A stretch of 23,517 bases of DNA, taken from positions 1 through 23,517 of the forward strand of contig DAKU01000081.1 in assembly GCA_002508425.1 (NCBI GenBank), read 5' to 3'. This document shows positions 6,378 through 15,406 of the stretch, one piece after another (position 1 is the first letter of the stretch; each line of letters opens with the position of its first letter). The notes beneath the pieces were generated by a model. The model worked only from the letters and a program-made list of their open reading frames with translations, did no database searches and was not told where the DNA came from. This DNA comes from Methanosarcinaceae archaeon UBA470 (GTDB lineage: Archaea > Halobacteriota > Methanosarcinia > Methanosarcinales > Methanosarcinaceae). Position numbers and translations under genes: made by a program.

Positions 6378-7280
6378 ATGGCATTAGCAAAGAAATATGG
6401 CAGAATGGGATGGATCCCGGACCGACCTAGCTTCCGGGATTACACGATCGAAAATAAGGAAATGCATAAGGACGAATCTAAAGAGATGCAGAAATTCTTG
6501 TCTGCTATCAGTTTGAAGAAAAGAGCGAAAATAGATCTTCCGGAAACTGTAGATCTCAGAAAATGGTGTTCGGAAATAGAAGACCAGCAGAATCTGGGTT
6601 CATGTACAGCAAATGCAGCAACAGGGATCATGGAATATTTCGAGAACAGAGCTTATGGAAAATATCTTGATGCTTCCAGACTGTTCATTTATAAGACCAC
6701 AAGAACCCTTGGTGGTTGGGAAGGGGATAGTGGAGCAGAACTGAGGACTACCATGGGGGCACTTATCCTTTTCGGGGCTCCTCCTGAAGAGTACTGGCCT
6801 TATACAGATTATGATCCTTAATTTGATCTGGATCCAAGTCCTTTCTGTTACTCATTCGCAGGGAACTATAAGGCTCTCAAGTATTTCAGACATGATCCTG
6901 CACATAGTTCGCCGGAAGATATCCTTGCAAGTGTAAAGAAATCTCTTGCAACAGGTATACCGTCTATGTTCGGCTTTACGGTTTTTGATTCAATAAGGCA
7001 GGCGAACGAATCTGGTAAAATACCTTTCCCGTCTTCAAATGAAAAAGTGCTTGGAGGACATGCGATCGTTGCAGTCGGGTATGATGACGACATAGTTATA
7101 GAGAATACCATATCTGATGAAGCGTGTACAGGTGCTCTTCTTATCAGAAACTCCTGGGGTGAAGAATGGGGAGATAAAGGATATGGCTGGCTTCCATACA
7201 AGTATGTACTGGAAGAGGAAGCGATGGATTTCTGGTCAATGATCAAACAGGATTGGGTGGAAACAGGCAGATTTGTATAA
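6378..7280 (+). pseudogene. Papain-like (C1A) cysteine peptidase, interrupted by in-frame TAA
   Basis: An ATG at 6378 with AAGGGGT 7 bases upstream opens a frame that, apart from one TAA at codon 148 (6819-6821), runs 300 codons to 7280. The region before the stop has an archaeal C1-type N-terminus (G-W-I-P-D-R-P-x-F-R-D-Y) and the active-site block D-Q-Q-N-L-G-S-C, with Cys76. The region after it has G-H-A-I-V-A-V-G-Y-D (His228) and R-N-S-W-G-E-E-W-G-D-x-G-Y-G-W (Asn258). Thus the catalytic Cys and the His/Asn are on different sides of the stop, in the same frame. A single base change explains it; there is no frameshift and the rest is well preserved. There is no signal peptide. It is either a recent pseudogene, a sequence error, or two fragments (the second ATG, 6966, is too late to keep the fold). 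UAA is not the pyrrolysine codon, so recoding is unlikely. Confidence 0.85.
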
Positions 7281-7310
7281 CTAAATAAGGTTATAAAAGA
7301 AAAATAAGTA

Positions 7311-7346
7311 ATAGGGTCCGTAGAATACGGACACTATATTTTTACT
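7311..7346. terminator. Strong hairpin between peptidase and cdhE
   Basis: GTCCGTA (7316-7322) and TACGGAC (7326-7332) form a perfect 7-bp stem with a GAA loop. ATAG (7311-7314) and CTAT (7334-7337) extend it past one mismatch. A T run (7338-7343 region) follows on the plus strand, and T-rich sequence follows on the minus strand. It lies 5 bases beyond the cdhE stop, so it probably ends the cdh operon transcript and the peptidase transcript. Confidence 0.65.
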
Positions 7347-8751
7347 TTGGCTTTGGAGGCCAGTTCTTTTCCATCCAGCCCGGAAGTCTTCCGGAGTCTG
7401 CAGGTCCGATCAATATTCTCGCACCTGTTTCATCTTCCAGATCACCCTGCAGACGTGCTGCAAGACCTGGAAGGACTATGCTGTTATGGGTTGTATCTTT
7501 CTTAAGGTCAAAGCCGGAATCTTCGATACCTTTCTTGATCTTGGCTGCTGTGAGCTGACCACCAGCTACTGCAGCTTCCACGCCCAGGCCGTCAGTATCT
7601 ATGGCCCAGAGGTAACAATTGATCTTACTGGAAGCAAGGTCACTTTCCACGGTGTAGTATGTAAGAGCAAAGTTGGTTGTTACCAGCACCGGAGAATCCT
7701 TGTCAGGGGTACCTATCTTGTTCATTCCCGGCTGTACGCTCACAGGCTTTCTGGGGTCTGTGTAGATGGTGTCCCTTATATGCAGCTGTGGTAGCAGAGC
7801 ATAGCCCTCGAGGCTGTGCATTATCATTACATCACCATACTTTATGGTAAATATGGATGCAACGACTGTTTCCCAATATGAAGCACTAACAACATCATCC
7901 TGTGTCATCCATGCAGTAAGCGGAACTGCCATGATAGGATAAGCAATATCCTTGTCGCCTTCGATTCCAGCTCTTCTTATCTTCAGGAAGTTGGTGAAGG
8001 TCTTCTTAAGGTCCTTGCCTGTTGGGAAGGTTCCGGGGTCAAGCACAAGCTTTTCTGTACCCATCTTTGCAAATGTCACTGCAAGGGACTTGAGAGTATC
8101 CAGGTCGTCAGGCGAGAACAATGTCACAGGCACATTGTATTCAATTGCAAGGTCTGCAACCTGCTGCCAGTTATCCTTGTTTGCAGCATATAGCAGTGGG
8201 TTCTTGTCCTTTGCAACTTCAAGTCCAGCTTTCAGTACTGCCGGATCAAAGGAACACAAAATGAGTGGCATGTCGGTGTTTTCAATGACCTTTTTCACTG
8301 CATTAGCGAACTTTTTCGGATCCTTGGAAACGCATCTGACAGCTACCATGTTCAGTGTAAGGAAACTGCCTACGTAGAACTTCTTAAAGTCATCAATCTT
8401 CTTGACTCTTTCCACAAACTCATTTTCAGGCATGGTGTCCCATACATCATAGGCAAGTGCAGTTTGGTTAAAGAATGTGAGTCTGTGACGATACAACACA
8501 TCGTCTCCACCGATCTTCACCGCCCTTTCACCAACGCCTATTTCCACTTCGCGAATCTCTGGAGCAAGAAGTGTCTGCAGTTCTTTGAACTTCTTGGCAA
8601 ACTTTTCTTCAAGGATTGGCTTGCATTCTGTGAGTTTCTTGGATCGATCGATCAGGTGTGCAGCAAAGGCCATACATGTCTGTTCACCACACTCACCACA
8701 GTTTGTAGCGGGGAGATACTTATATGCTTCAAGCGGACTGTTGATCTTCAT
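7342..8751 (-). CDS. cdhE: ACDS complex gamma subunit, corrinoid iron-sulfur protein large subunit
   Basis: CdhE (469 aa) is the large subunit of the corrinoid iron-sulfur protein, which passes methyl groups between tetrahydrosarcinapterin and the acetyl-CoA synthase active site. The N-terminus has the 4Fe-4S motif with Cys18, Cys21, Cys26 and Cys43 (C-G-E-C-x4-C then C-K-P), as expected for this family, followed by a TIM-barrel methyl-handling domain and a C-terminal corrinoid-binding region. Its ATG lies 3 bases after the cdhD stop, and its GGAGGT ribosome-binding site lies within the end of cdhD, so the two subunits are probably coupled in translation. It is the last gene of the operon and is followed directly by a hairpin terminator. 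Its length is normal for methanogens. Confidence 0.97.
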   Translation of the reverse strand: MKINSPLEAYKYLPATNCGECGEQTCMAFAAHLIDRSKKLTECKPILEEKFAKKFKELQTLLAPEIREVEIGVGERAVKIGGDDVLYRHRLTFFNQTALAYDVWDTMPENEFVERVKKIDDFKKFYVGSFLTLNMVAVRCVSKDPKKFANAVKKVIENTDMPLILCSFDPAVLKAGLEVAKDKNPLLYAANKDNWQQVADLAIEYNVPVTLFSPDDLDTLKSLAVTFAKMGTEKLVLDPGTFPTGKDLKKTFTNFLKIRRAGIEGDKDIAYPIMAVPLTAWMTQDDVVSASYWETVVASIFTIKYGDVMIMHSLEGYALLPQLHIRDTIYTDPRKPVSVQPGMNKIGTPDKDSPVLVTTNFALTYYTVESDLASSKINCYLWAIDTDGLGVEAAVAGGQLTAAKIKKGIEDSGFDLKKDTTHNSIVLPGLAARLQGDLEDETGARILIGPADSGRLPGWMEKNWPPKPK

Positions 8752-8754
8752 GTT

Positions 8755-10074
8755 TTACACCTCCGCACCTATCCAGTTACTTATATCCACAGTTTTTGAT
8801 TCAATGGAACCATAAAGTGTCTGTGTGATCTCCTTGATTACCTGCACGGACGTTGGGTGCATCATCATGAATAGATCATTGCCTGCAAGGGACAGGGCCA
8901 GACCGGTAATGATCTCCCATATTGGACCACGGTATTCCCTGGCTCCCCATTCAGAGTCCTGTGGCAGTGGTGATGAAACCATCCATGCTTCACGGGCACC
9001 CCATGCATTGGTAGTACCTGAGGACATTGGGAATGTCAGTTCATCATCGCCCATCAGACCAGCGAGCCTTATACGTTCCATGTTGGTGTAAGCATAATCC
9101 AGGCCATAACCAAGGGCTGCTGTTGTTGGGTCCATTATAATACTGTCTCTGGGGACATTACACTGTTTCATGAGTTTCCTGTTAAGCTCTTTCTGTGCAT
9201 TGATCTCAAGCTGTGTCCAGGACAATACGACATGACCGTTGTCCACAGCTGCCTTTGCAATCCTCTCATAATCCAGGTTCAGACTTGCAGATGCAAGCAA
9301 TACACGTTCACCTGAAGCAGCTTCTGCGGCTTTTTCCAGTACCTCAGGGTCCTTCTGTGGGTTACCGGAACCACCGATTACTATGGGTACGTCCACAGCC
9401 TGCAGCACATCTTCTACTACCTTAGCTGCATCCCTGGCTGATGTATCCTTGATAAGTGGATCAGTGGAGATCAGGTGTATTGTAACCATATCTGCATTGA
9501 AGTCCCTGACAACTTTCTTCGCCCACTCAGCCGGGTCATTGATGACATCTTCATAGTTTGATTTCACAGCCTTAGCCATACCAATGGGCATGTCAAAGAC
9601 ATCCATAGTGATGTAGTTGCGATGGGGCATTTCTGCATCAAAGTAATATGGAAGGGCATTTTCTCCTCCTAGTGTGACAGTGCTCTTTCTTGAGCCCCCG
9701 TCAGCAGAGGTTGCACCAAGTGTTACTTCCTGAATAGGATTTGTCCAATTCTTAATTGGCGATACTTCGAATTTTGCAGCCAGCAATTCTTGCATTGTTG
9801 TCTTTGTAGGTGTCGTAACACCGGCAACTCCCATGCCAGGAGCCTGAGAAAACAATTGGTCTACAGGATATCCTAGTATCCTTCCGATGTTAGCCATGTG
9901 CAAAGAGATATGTGATATCTCCTGTCCAAGTGCATAGGCCAATGCAGGGTTAAGCCCGCCACCGCCTGTGATGTTCAGTTCGATATCTCCCTCAATGGTT
10001 ACGCCATCAAGAGATTCGATATTCAAATCTTTGAATAGGCTAGCTATATCAGTAAGTTTGGTTTTCTTTGTCAT
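8755..10074 (-). CDS. cdhD: ACDS complex delta subunit, corrinoid iron-sulfur protein small subunit
   Basis: CdhD is the small subunit that pairs with CdhE in the corrinoid protein of the ACDS complex. I use ATG 10074 (439 aa), which has GGTGGA about 7 bases upstream. The frame's earlier start at 10095 adds only seven residues and has no such site. The central region contains the barrel signatures of the family (for example D-P-T-T-A-A-L-G-Y-G and the S-S-G-T-T-N-A-W-G-A-R-E-A-W segment). An N-terminal I-T-G-G-G-G-L-N-P-A block is also typical. The gene sits 27 bases after cooC and 3 bases before cdhE. No defects are visible. Confidence 0.96.
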   Translation of the reverse strand: MTKKTKLTDIASLFKDLNIESLDGVTIEGDIELNITGGGGLNPALAYALGQEISHISLHMANIGRILGYPVDQLFSQAPGMGVAGVTTPTKTTMQELLAAKFEVSPIKNWTNPIQEVTLGATSADGGSRKSTVTLGGENALPYYFDAEMPHRNYITMDVFDMPIGMAKAVKSNYEDVINDPAEWAKKVVRDFNADMVTIHLISTDPLIKDTSARDAAKVVEDVLQAVDVPIVIGGSGNPQKDPEVLEKAAEAASGERVLLASASLNLDYERIAKAAVDNGHVVLSWTQLEINAQKELNRKLMKQCNVPRDSIIMDPTTAALGYGLDYAYTNMERIRLAGLMGDDELTFPMSSGTTNAWGAREAWMVSSPLPQDSEWGAREYRGPIWEIITGLALSLAGNDLFMMMHPTSVQVIKEITQTLYGSIESKTVDISNWIGAEV

Positions 10075-10101
10075 ATTGATTCCACCATACATCAAAGAGC
10101 G

Positions 10102-10854
10102 TTACAAATTCAATTTCCGGGAAATTTTTTCTACTTCCCTGACAGCAGGAGAGTCGTCAGAGAGTTCCATAAGAGGCTGCCCTGCAAGGTCTTTTTGTAC
10201 TATCATCTCATCCATTGGGACCATACCTATAAGTTCCAGTCCCAGTTGTGCAGCGGTCTTAGTGATCGTTTCGCGAGTACTGTCGGTAACCTTGTTTGCA
10301 ATCACATATATGTGACCCACATTGGTTTCCAGTTCTCCTACCAGCTCACGGATACGTTCTGCTGTTCCAAGCCCTCTGCGAGATCCATCAGTCACTACAA
10401 TGAGGTCATCAACCTGTTTGAATATTTTTCGGCTGAAATGTTCAAGTCCTGCTTCAGCATCGATGATAAGCACATCATAGTTACCTACGAGCTTATTCAT
10501 TATGCCTCTTAGCAGATTGTTCACATAGCAGTAACATCCAGCCCCTTCTGGACGGCCCATAACTAGCAGATCATATCCGGGCATCTCTTCCAGCACCTCA
10601 TAGAGCTTGGATTGAAGAATGGATTCCTTGTTAACATCAGGAGGGAGATTGTCCCTCTCATCGTGCATGAACTCTTTCACATCACCAATGGTCCTGTGAA
10701 CCTCACAACCTAACGTTTCAGGAAGATTTGTGTCTGGGTCAGCATCCACCGCCAAAACCACTTTATTGCCTTTGGTGAGGTGACGAATAAGTAAGGTGGT
10801 GATGGCTGTCTTGCCAGTACCACCTTTCCCGGTCACTGCTATTACTCTGGTCAC
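10102..10854 (-). CDS. cooC: CooC-type nickel-insertion ATPase (carbon monoxide dehydrogenase accessory)
   Basis: The product is a 250-aa MinD/SIMIBI-class P-loop ATPase. It has the deviant Walker A G-K-G-G-T-G-K-T at 9-16 with the signature Lys10, the switch V-D-A-D-P at about 36-40, and a Cys-Tyr-Cys at 107-109. That C-x-C is the nickel-binding motif that distinguishes CooC/AcsF proteins from other MinD-like ATPases. These proteins use ATP to load nickel into the CODH C-cluster or the acetyl-CoA synthase A-cluster. Its place between cdhC and cdhD, 12 bases after cdhC, matches the usual methanosarcinal operon and supports this role. It is also labelled AcsF in some annotations. Confidence 0.92.
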   Translation of the reverse strand: MTRVIAVTGKGGTGKTAITTLLIRHLTKGNKVVLAVDADPDTNLPETLGCEVHRTIGDVKEFMHDERDNLPPDVNKESILQSKLYEVLEEMPGYDLLVMGRPEGAGCYCYVNNLLRGIMNKLVGNYDVLIIDAEAGLEHFSRKIFKQVDDLIVVTDGSRRGLGTAERIRELVGELETNVGHIYVIANKVTDSTRETITKTAAQLGLELIGMVPMDEMIVQKDLAGQPLMELSDDSPAVREVEKISRKLNL

Positions 10855-10866
10855 AATAGGCCTCTA

Positions 10867-12288
10867 TTACTCTATTTTCTTAACGATGATCTTATCTACT
10901 GTCACCTTTGCGTTCTTCAGTATGATCTTCACACCGCCACTGCCAGAACCACCCATCATTGCCATCGAAGGCATAAATCCTGCAGGCATCTGTTGTGGAA
11001 CATATTGCATCGGTTGGTAATATTGTGCTTCAGAGGGCTGGCTTTCTTCCTCTTCTTCTATAGTCTCCTCTTCCTCAACAACCCATCTCTTAATTACAGG
11101 ATGTTCCTTTTCTTTAAGGAAGTTCTTCAAGGATTCAATATCATTTATGTTTTCATCAGTTGCGATCTTGTCCTTGACGTCTTCAGGTATACTATCAAGT
11201 ATCTTCTGTTTCAGCATGTTTGGCATCCATACTACACGGTCCCAGCCGCCATCGCCACTGATGAACTTGGGAGAACGGAAGTAATTAACACCAATACCGA
11301 GGAAACCAACGACCTGTTTACCTCCTCCAGTCTGTCCGGCCATGGTGGAGAATTGCAGACCATTTGGTGCAGTACCTGCAAAGTCTCTGTCCACCCAGCC
11401 AATACCGTCAACCTCCGGTATGTAGAAACCTACTACCTCAAAGCAACCGCATGAAGTGTGTGGATATTCAAAGAAAGAATGTAGTTTTATCCTGTCATAC
11501 TCGCCACTGGACAAGCGTTTTGCAAGATCGTTAACTCCAGAGTACTCGCCGGATGATGCATCGAGAAGTTCTCCTTTCTCAATAGCGAACTGTGGTCCTT
11601 CTGGGTCTACTTTTGCAGCTGCTCTGCCATCGAACCAGTTGATTGCACCACACAATGAAATCCTGTCAGGTGTAATTACACACACATTGGTTGGTGCAAA
11701 TGATGCACACAGGGTACAGCCATAGAATGTGTCCACATCTTCGTCATGCAGACCTTTTGTCCTTTCATCCCTTGCTTTATATACAGCTCTGGCGTTATCG
11801 ATCTCTTTCTCGATCTCTGCCTGGTCTGTAATATATACAGCTTCAACTTTCTCTATAAATGGAAGTTCGTTCTTGAAAAGCATCATTATGGCTTTTGCAA
11901 CCGGCTCAAAAGAAGTAAGACCTTTTTTTATTGCGTCTTTGCTTACTCTTAACCACACATCATCTCTCTGGTTAAGGTGCATGAAACCCTGGATATAGTT
12001 CTGGAATTCATGATTTCTTCTTTCTACGATTGATTCCAGATCAGTTTCTACCAGTTCACCTGCTATCTTGTATATCATAGCAACTGGGTATCTGGAACCT
12101 TCGGCCATTTCCGAAAGATCGGGACCTATAAGCGTGAACTTACCGTCTTCCACATCTTTCATATCCGTTGCCCTTACCAGCTCGAAACCAATGGATTTCG
12201 GACCTGCAAGCTCAACATGCATATTGTCCTTTCTAATCCTTTCTCCTTCGAACATAGGAGATATCTCAAAAGGGAATTCGTCTGCCAT
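10867..12288 (-). CDS. cdhC: ACDS complex beta subunit, acetyl-CoA synthase
   Basis: CdhC (473 aa) carries the nickel-iron-sulfur A-cluster, where a methyl group, CO and CoA are joined into acetyl-CoA, or acetyl-CoA is cleaved. The cluster ligands are visible: C-T-L-C at 191-194, Cys203, and C-G-C at 280-282. This matches the five-Cys pattern known for archaeal CdhC. The protein is about 470 aa rather than the longer bacterial AcsB, because archaeal CdhC lacks the N-terminal CODH-contact domain. The C-terminal 80 residues are low-complexity, first a Glu stretch, then Gln/Tyr/Pro/Met/Gly-rich, before a conserved-looking basic tail. Such a linker is usual in this family. It starts at ATG 12288, 32 bases after cdhB. 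Confidence 0.97.
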   Translation of the reverse strand: MADEFPFEISPMFEGERIRKDNMHVELAGPKSIGFELVRATDMKDVEDGKFTLIGPDLSEMAEGSRYPVAMIYKIAGELVETDLESIVERRNHEFQNYIQGFMHLNQRDDVWLRVSKDAIKKGLTSFEPVAKAIMMLFKNELPFIEKVEAVYITDQAEIEKEIDNARAVYKARDERTKGLHDEDVDTFYGCTLCASFAPTNVCVITPDRISLCGAINWFDGRAAAKVDPEGPQFAIEKGELLDASSGEYSGVNDLAKRLSSGEYDRIKLHSFFEYPHTSCGCFEVVGFYIPEVDGIGWVDRDFAGTAPNGLQFSTMAGQTGGGKQVVGFLGIGVNYFRSPKFISGDGGWDRVVWMPNMLKQKILDSIPEDVKDKIATDENINDIESLKNFLKEKEHPVIKRWVVEEEETIEEEEESQPSEAQYYQPMQYVPQQMPAGFMPSMAMMGGSGSGGVKIILKNAKVTVDKIIVKKIE

Positions 12289-12319
12289 TTTACTTTCTCC
12301 GCGAGTTATTTATCATGAT

Positions 12320-12835
12320 TTAAAGATTAGATATAAGTTCATCGAGTGCTTCCAGATGGTCTTCAGGTTTCAGATTCCCGAAGGACATATCTGCATTCTG
12401 TAAATAATGCCTGTCAATAGCCAGTGTCTTGATATCAGTAAAGTTCTTAAGTCCTGATAATACCTGGTTGACATAGTATTTCTTGTGTCCAAGGAAGATC
12501 ACAAGATCATAGGAACCCTGACCATCCAGTCCTTTCCAGTTCTTATCTCCGAGATAGTGCGCAAGGAAATGGATGTTGACATATTTTGCATTTACATCCT
12601 GGTCCTTAAAACCCTGCATGGAATGTCCAGTTGCAGCTATCTGCAGACCTTTTTTGCCAATGGCAATAGCCTTGTTTATTACATCACTATCAAGAGCATC
12701 AGCACCAATTACCAGCAGTGGCCTTTTCGCTTTGGAAATAAGTTTAGCAGCCACTAAGGGCTGCACTGGCTTTGCATTCCTGGATCCCCAGGTGGTATAT
12801 ATCATTGTATTCTTTGTAGTGTCCACCATCAGCAT
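12320..12835 (-). CDS. cdhB: ACDS complex epsilon subunit
   Basis: CdhB (171 aa) binds CdhA in the alpha2-epsilon2 CO dehydrogenase component. It is thought to hold FAD or help electron transfer, but its exact role is unsettled. The sequence fits the family: a small Rossmann-like domain with R-P-L-L-V-I-G-A-D-A near 35-45, and a Y-D-L-V-I-F-L-G-H-K segment at about 110-120. The start ATG 12835 has GGAG 5 bases upstream and overlaps the cdhA end by 7 bases. A second ATG two codons later is possible but less well spaced. The overlap suggests translational coupling that would keep the alpha:epsilon ratio at 1:1. Confidence 0.93.
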   Translation of the reverse strand: MLMVDTTKNTMIYTTWGSRNAKPVQPLVAAKLISKAKRPLLVIGADALDSDVINKAIAIGKKGLQIAATGHSMQGFKDQDVNAKYVNIHFLAHYLGDKNWKGLDGQGSYDLVIFLGHKKYYVNQVLSGLKNFTDIKTLAIDRHYLQNADMSFGNLKPEDHLEALDELISNL

Positions 12836-15243
12836 ACACTCTCCTTACAGAGTCTCTTGACATTGGTAGGTTGTGCAGACACATCCAGTTTCATGGTGGG
12901 GCCGGAAATGATCTTCTTCCTCTTCCAGTCGATTTCCCATCCATGCTCTTTTTCCAGGATCTTCAGCAGCTCTTCACGTCTTGTGATCGGAAGGTCAGTC
13001 TCTACTCTGACGAACTTGTACCAATCTTCGGGTAGATGACCCAAATACTTCTGACTCAGTTCAATATAATGAGTGAGCTTGATCATGCGGCCCATGTTGT
13101 TGTCACTTGGCCTGATACAGTTCTTTGCGATCATGGGCATGAGCTCTTCAATGGTCTCTGCGGTTGTAAGCAGGAATTCCGGTGAAGAAGGAATGGGCAT
13201 TTCTTCTCCATTGCGGGCATCGTATACTTTCCAGTCCTCTTCATTGTAAGGCTTACCGATGAGTGCGCGTCTGTATTTTGAACCATGTGGTCCTACTATG
13301 ACTGGAATACCGAGCCTGTTACAACCAGTAGCAATTGATGAAGCTTTCTGGGAATATGCGCCCCATGCCACACCTACCGCACCGATACGGTTCATTATGT
13401 AGTCTGCTATCTCCTCATAGTTGCCTGTGATGTTCCTCTGGGCGAATATAGCGGCAACCTTGATAGCAGTACCTGTAATATGTGCGTTTGAAACGCATGA
13501 ACCCACATTTATGAGGTTGCCTGCAAGGAATTTGGCCGGATATTTCTCATATAGGGTCTTTCCTTCCTCATCTTTATACATACCCAGGTCCATGGCAGAG
13601 CATCCTGACATGACTACGATGTAATTCCTCTGCAGCATCTCATTGGCCACAGTGTACAGGTCTTTGGTGCCTTCAGGATAGTTGGAGCAGCCAACCATTG
13701 CCAGAATACCCGGCGTAGTACCCATTACAAGGTTGACACCTTCCTCACGGATCTCGGGATCACTGATTTGTCCTCTGCCAGCCCGCATTTTTCCCTTTTC
13801 TTCTCTGATAGCTCTCTGTGCAGCTTTCTCGATCACGTTGAGAATAGGGATTCCCTTGGGGCATACGGGATCACAGCGTCCGCAGGCTATACAATGGTCA
13901 TGTAGTTTCTCGAATTTGGTGATGTCACCCGCAACAGCGGCTGTCATTGCGTTCATAATGGGCAGATTATTGGGGCATACCAGTTCGCAGGCACCACATT
14001 GCACACATGAGGCAGTCAAAGTTTTCAGTTCTTCATCTGAAGGCAGGGATTTGATGCCTTTTGCTTCTCTTATGGGTGCCATTTTCATTGCAAGACGAGG
14101 AGCTACTTCTCCCAGAAGATCGAAGTCTAATATCAGGGCTCCTGCTTCCTTTCCGCTGGAGAGGTCTTCAATGATCTTGTCAGCACTGTCTTTTGACCTG
14201 TCGGGCAAGCCGTACATGATCTTCTCGTTAGTTGTGATCACAGGTATGAACAACCTTTTAGCTTCATCCAATACATCAGCTCTAACGCACTGCTCATCCA
14301 CTATTATGACATCGGGGGCAGCTGAACGGATCATCTTCAATTCCTTTGCGAGAGCACCGATAATCTTGGCTCTGGGCTGACCACCTTTATCTGTCTGATA
14401 GCGTGTCATATCAATGGCTGTACAACAAAGACCCGCAAGTTCCATTTTATCGTCCAAGTCATGTTCTCTCATATAGTCCATGATATACGTAACGCCGGCA
14501 ACATTGTGACCTATGACCAGCAGTACTGGTTTAGTGGAATCTATACATCCCATACCTATTTCTGCAAGAGGAGCTTCTGGGTCTGATTTTGGCATGCCCA
14601 TACATGAGATCTGGGCAAGATCAGATACCTCCATGCCTACATGGTCAAGCATTCCACCATGCATTGCTTTCGATTCAAAATCAAGAGATGATCCTTCCTG
14701 ACCGACATGGATCGTTGCAAGCAATTGGGTCAGCTGCTCTTCAACATAATCCATTACCTTCTCAAGATCCCCCAGGGTCTTGGGCATTATCCCTGTGACC
14801 ATTTGTGTATTGGGAGCCAGCAGGTTCGAAGGACCTACATTTATGGGGTGGTCTCCCCCATGTTTTTCGATCAGATGATGCAATATATGTCTTCCATGCC
14901 CTGCATGGGCTGCAGCGCCGGTGATCACACGCAAGAGGAATTCTCTTGCCTGATGCGCTTCCATGTTTATGCCACATGCCCCTTCCTTGTTACCGCCGAG
15001 GTCACATTTCCCAAATGTACAATAACAACATTGGTCGCAAACAGGAGTGTATACAGGCTGATAACGGGACAGCAGTTTATAGTCCCAGTTCCTCAGACTG
15101 GATATACCCGGTTTGGGAGTTGGACCCATCTCAACACCCTCTTCTTCTGCTTTAGTTTCGATGGCACCCACTATGTTGTTGATCGTGATCTGGACGTTCT
15201 CCAGGTCTTCGAGGGAGAACTTACCTGTTGTTATTTTACTCAT
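12829..15243 (-). CDS. cdhA: ACDS complex alpha subunit, nickel CO dehydrogenase
   Basis: CdhA (804 aa) is the CO dehydrogenase subunit that interconverts CO and CO2 at the Ni-Fe-S C-cluster. The N-terminal cysteine block (Cys69, 72, 73, 75, 80, 90) fits the B/D-cluster region. Two ferredoxin-like 4Fe-4S motifs (C-V-Q-C-G-A-C-E-L-V-C-P and C-I-A-C-G-R-C-D-P-V-C-P, residues about 412-460) are specific to the archaeal alpha subunit and absent from bacterial CooS. The C-terminal half has V-G-S-C-V-S-N-A-H and further C-cluster Cys. Start ATG 15243 has GAGGG about 9 bases upstream. It is the first gene of the operon, with a long divergent upstream region that may carry leader-based control, as reported for Methanosarcina cdh. 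It is full length and undamaged. Confidence 0.97.
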   Translation of the reverse strand: MSKITTGKFSLEDLENVQITINNIVGAIETKAEEEGVEMGPTPKPGISSLRNWDYKLLSRYQPVYTPVCDQCCYCTFGKCDLGGNKEGACGINMEAHQAREFLLRVITGAAAHAGHGRHILHHLIEKHGGDHPINVGPSNLLAPNTQMVTGIMPKTLGDLEKVMDYVEEQLTQLLATIHVGQEGSSLDFESKAMHGGMLDHVGMEVSDLAQISCMGMPKSDPEAPLAEIGMGCIDSTKPVLLVIGHNVAGVTYIMDYMREHDLDDKMELAGLCCTAIDMTRYQTDKGGQPRAKIIGALAKELKMIRSAAPDVIIVDEQCVRADVLDEAKRLFIPVITTNEKIMYGLPDRSKDSADKIIEDLSSGKEAGALILDFDLLGEVAPRLAMKMAPIREAKGIKSLPSDEELKTLTASCVQCGACELVCPNNLPIMNAMTAAVAGDITKFEKLHDHCIACGRCDPVCPKGIPILNVIEKAAQRAIREEKGKMRAGRGQISDPEIREEGVNLVMGTTPGILAMVGCSNYPEGTKDLYTVANEMLQRNYIVVMSGCSAMDLGMYKDEEGKTLYEKYPAKFLAGNLINVGSCVSNAHITGTAIKVAAIFAQRNITGNYEEIADYIMNRIGAVGVAWGAYSQKASSIATGCNRLGIPVIVGPHGSKYRRALIGKPYNEEDWKVYDARNGEEMPIPSSPEFLLTTAETIEELMPMIAKNCIRPSDNNMGRMIKLTHYIELSQKYLGHLPEDWYKFVRVETDLPITRREELLKILEKEHGWEIDWKRKKIISGPTMKLDVSAQPTNVKRLCKESVC

Positions 15244-15327
15244 GTGTTTTGCCCTCTTTTAATTCCACTGCATACTTCTATTATATTCCATAATAAATAA
15301 TGTTACAAATCAGTTCAACCGTAATAC

Positions 15328-15406
15328 CTTTATATAAGTATTCGTTAGCACCTAATGAACAAACCCATATAAAAGCATTTCCAGCATTTGTCACGATTGT
15401 TCATTA
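15328..15406 (-). promoter_or_regulatory. Candidate cdh operon promoter with flanking inverted repeat
   Basis: On the minus strand CTTTTATATG (15366-15375) is a good TATA-like box that would start transcription near 15340, about 95 bases before cdhA. It is bracketed by a perfect 10-bp inverted repeat, TAATGAACAA (15353-15362) and TTGTTCATTA (15397-15406), with a 34-base spacer. A second TATA-like element, CTTATATAAAGG (15327-15338), lies downstream. Which box is used cannot be told from sequence. Confidence 0.4.

Noticed and set aside
6819..6821. Recoding (pyrrolysine or similar) of the peptidase stop
   Set aside because: The codon is TAA, while pyrrolysine uses TAG. No selenocysteine-type signal applies to TAA, so a mutation or sequence error is simpler.
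13682..14380. Long plus-strand frame of 232 codons inside cdhA
   Set aside because: It is antisense to highly conserved cdhA coding sequence, is Ser/Pro/Ile-rich as expected of an antisense shadow, and has no ribosome-binding site.
14707..15300. 197-codon plus-strand frame over the cdhA start
   Set aside because: It is antisense to the cdhA N-terminus and its leader; the composition is that of a shadow frame and there is no initiation signal.
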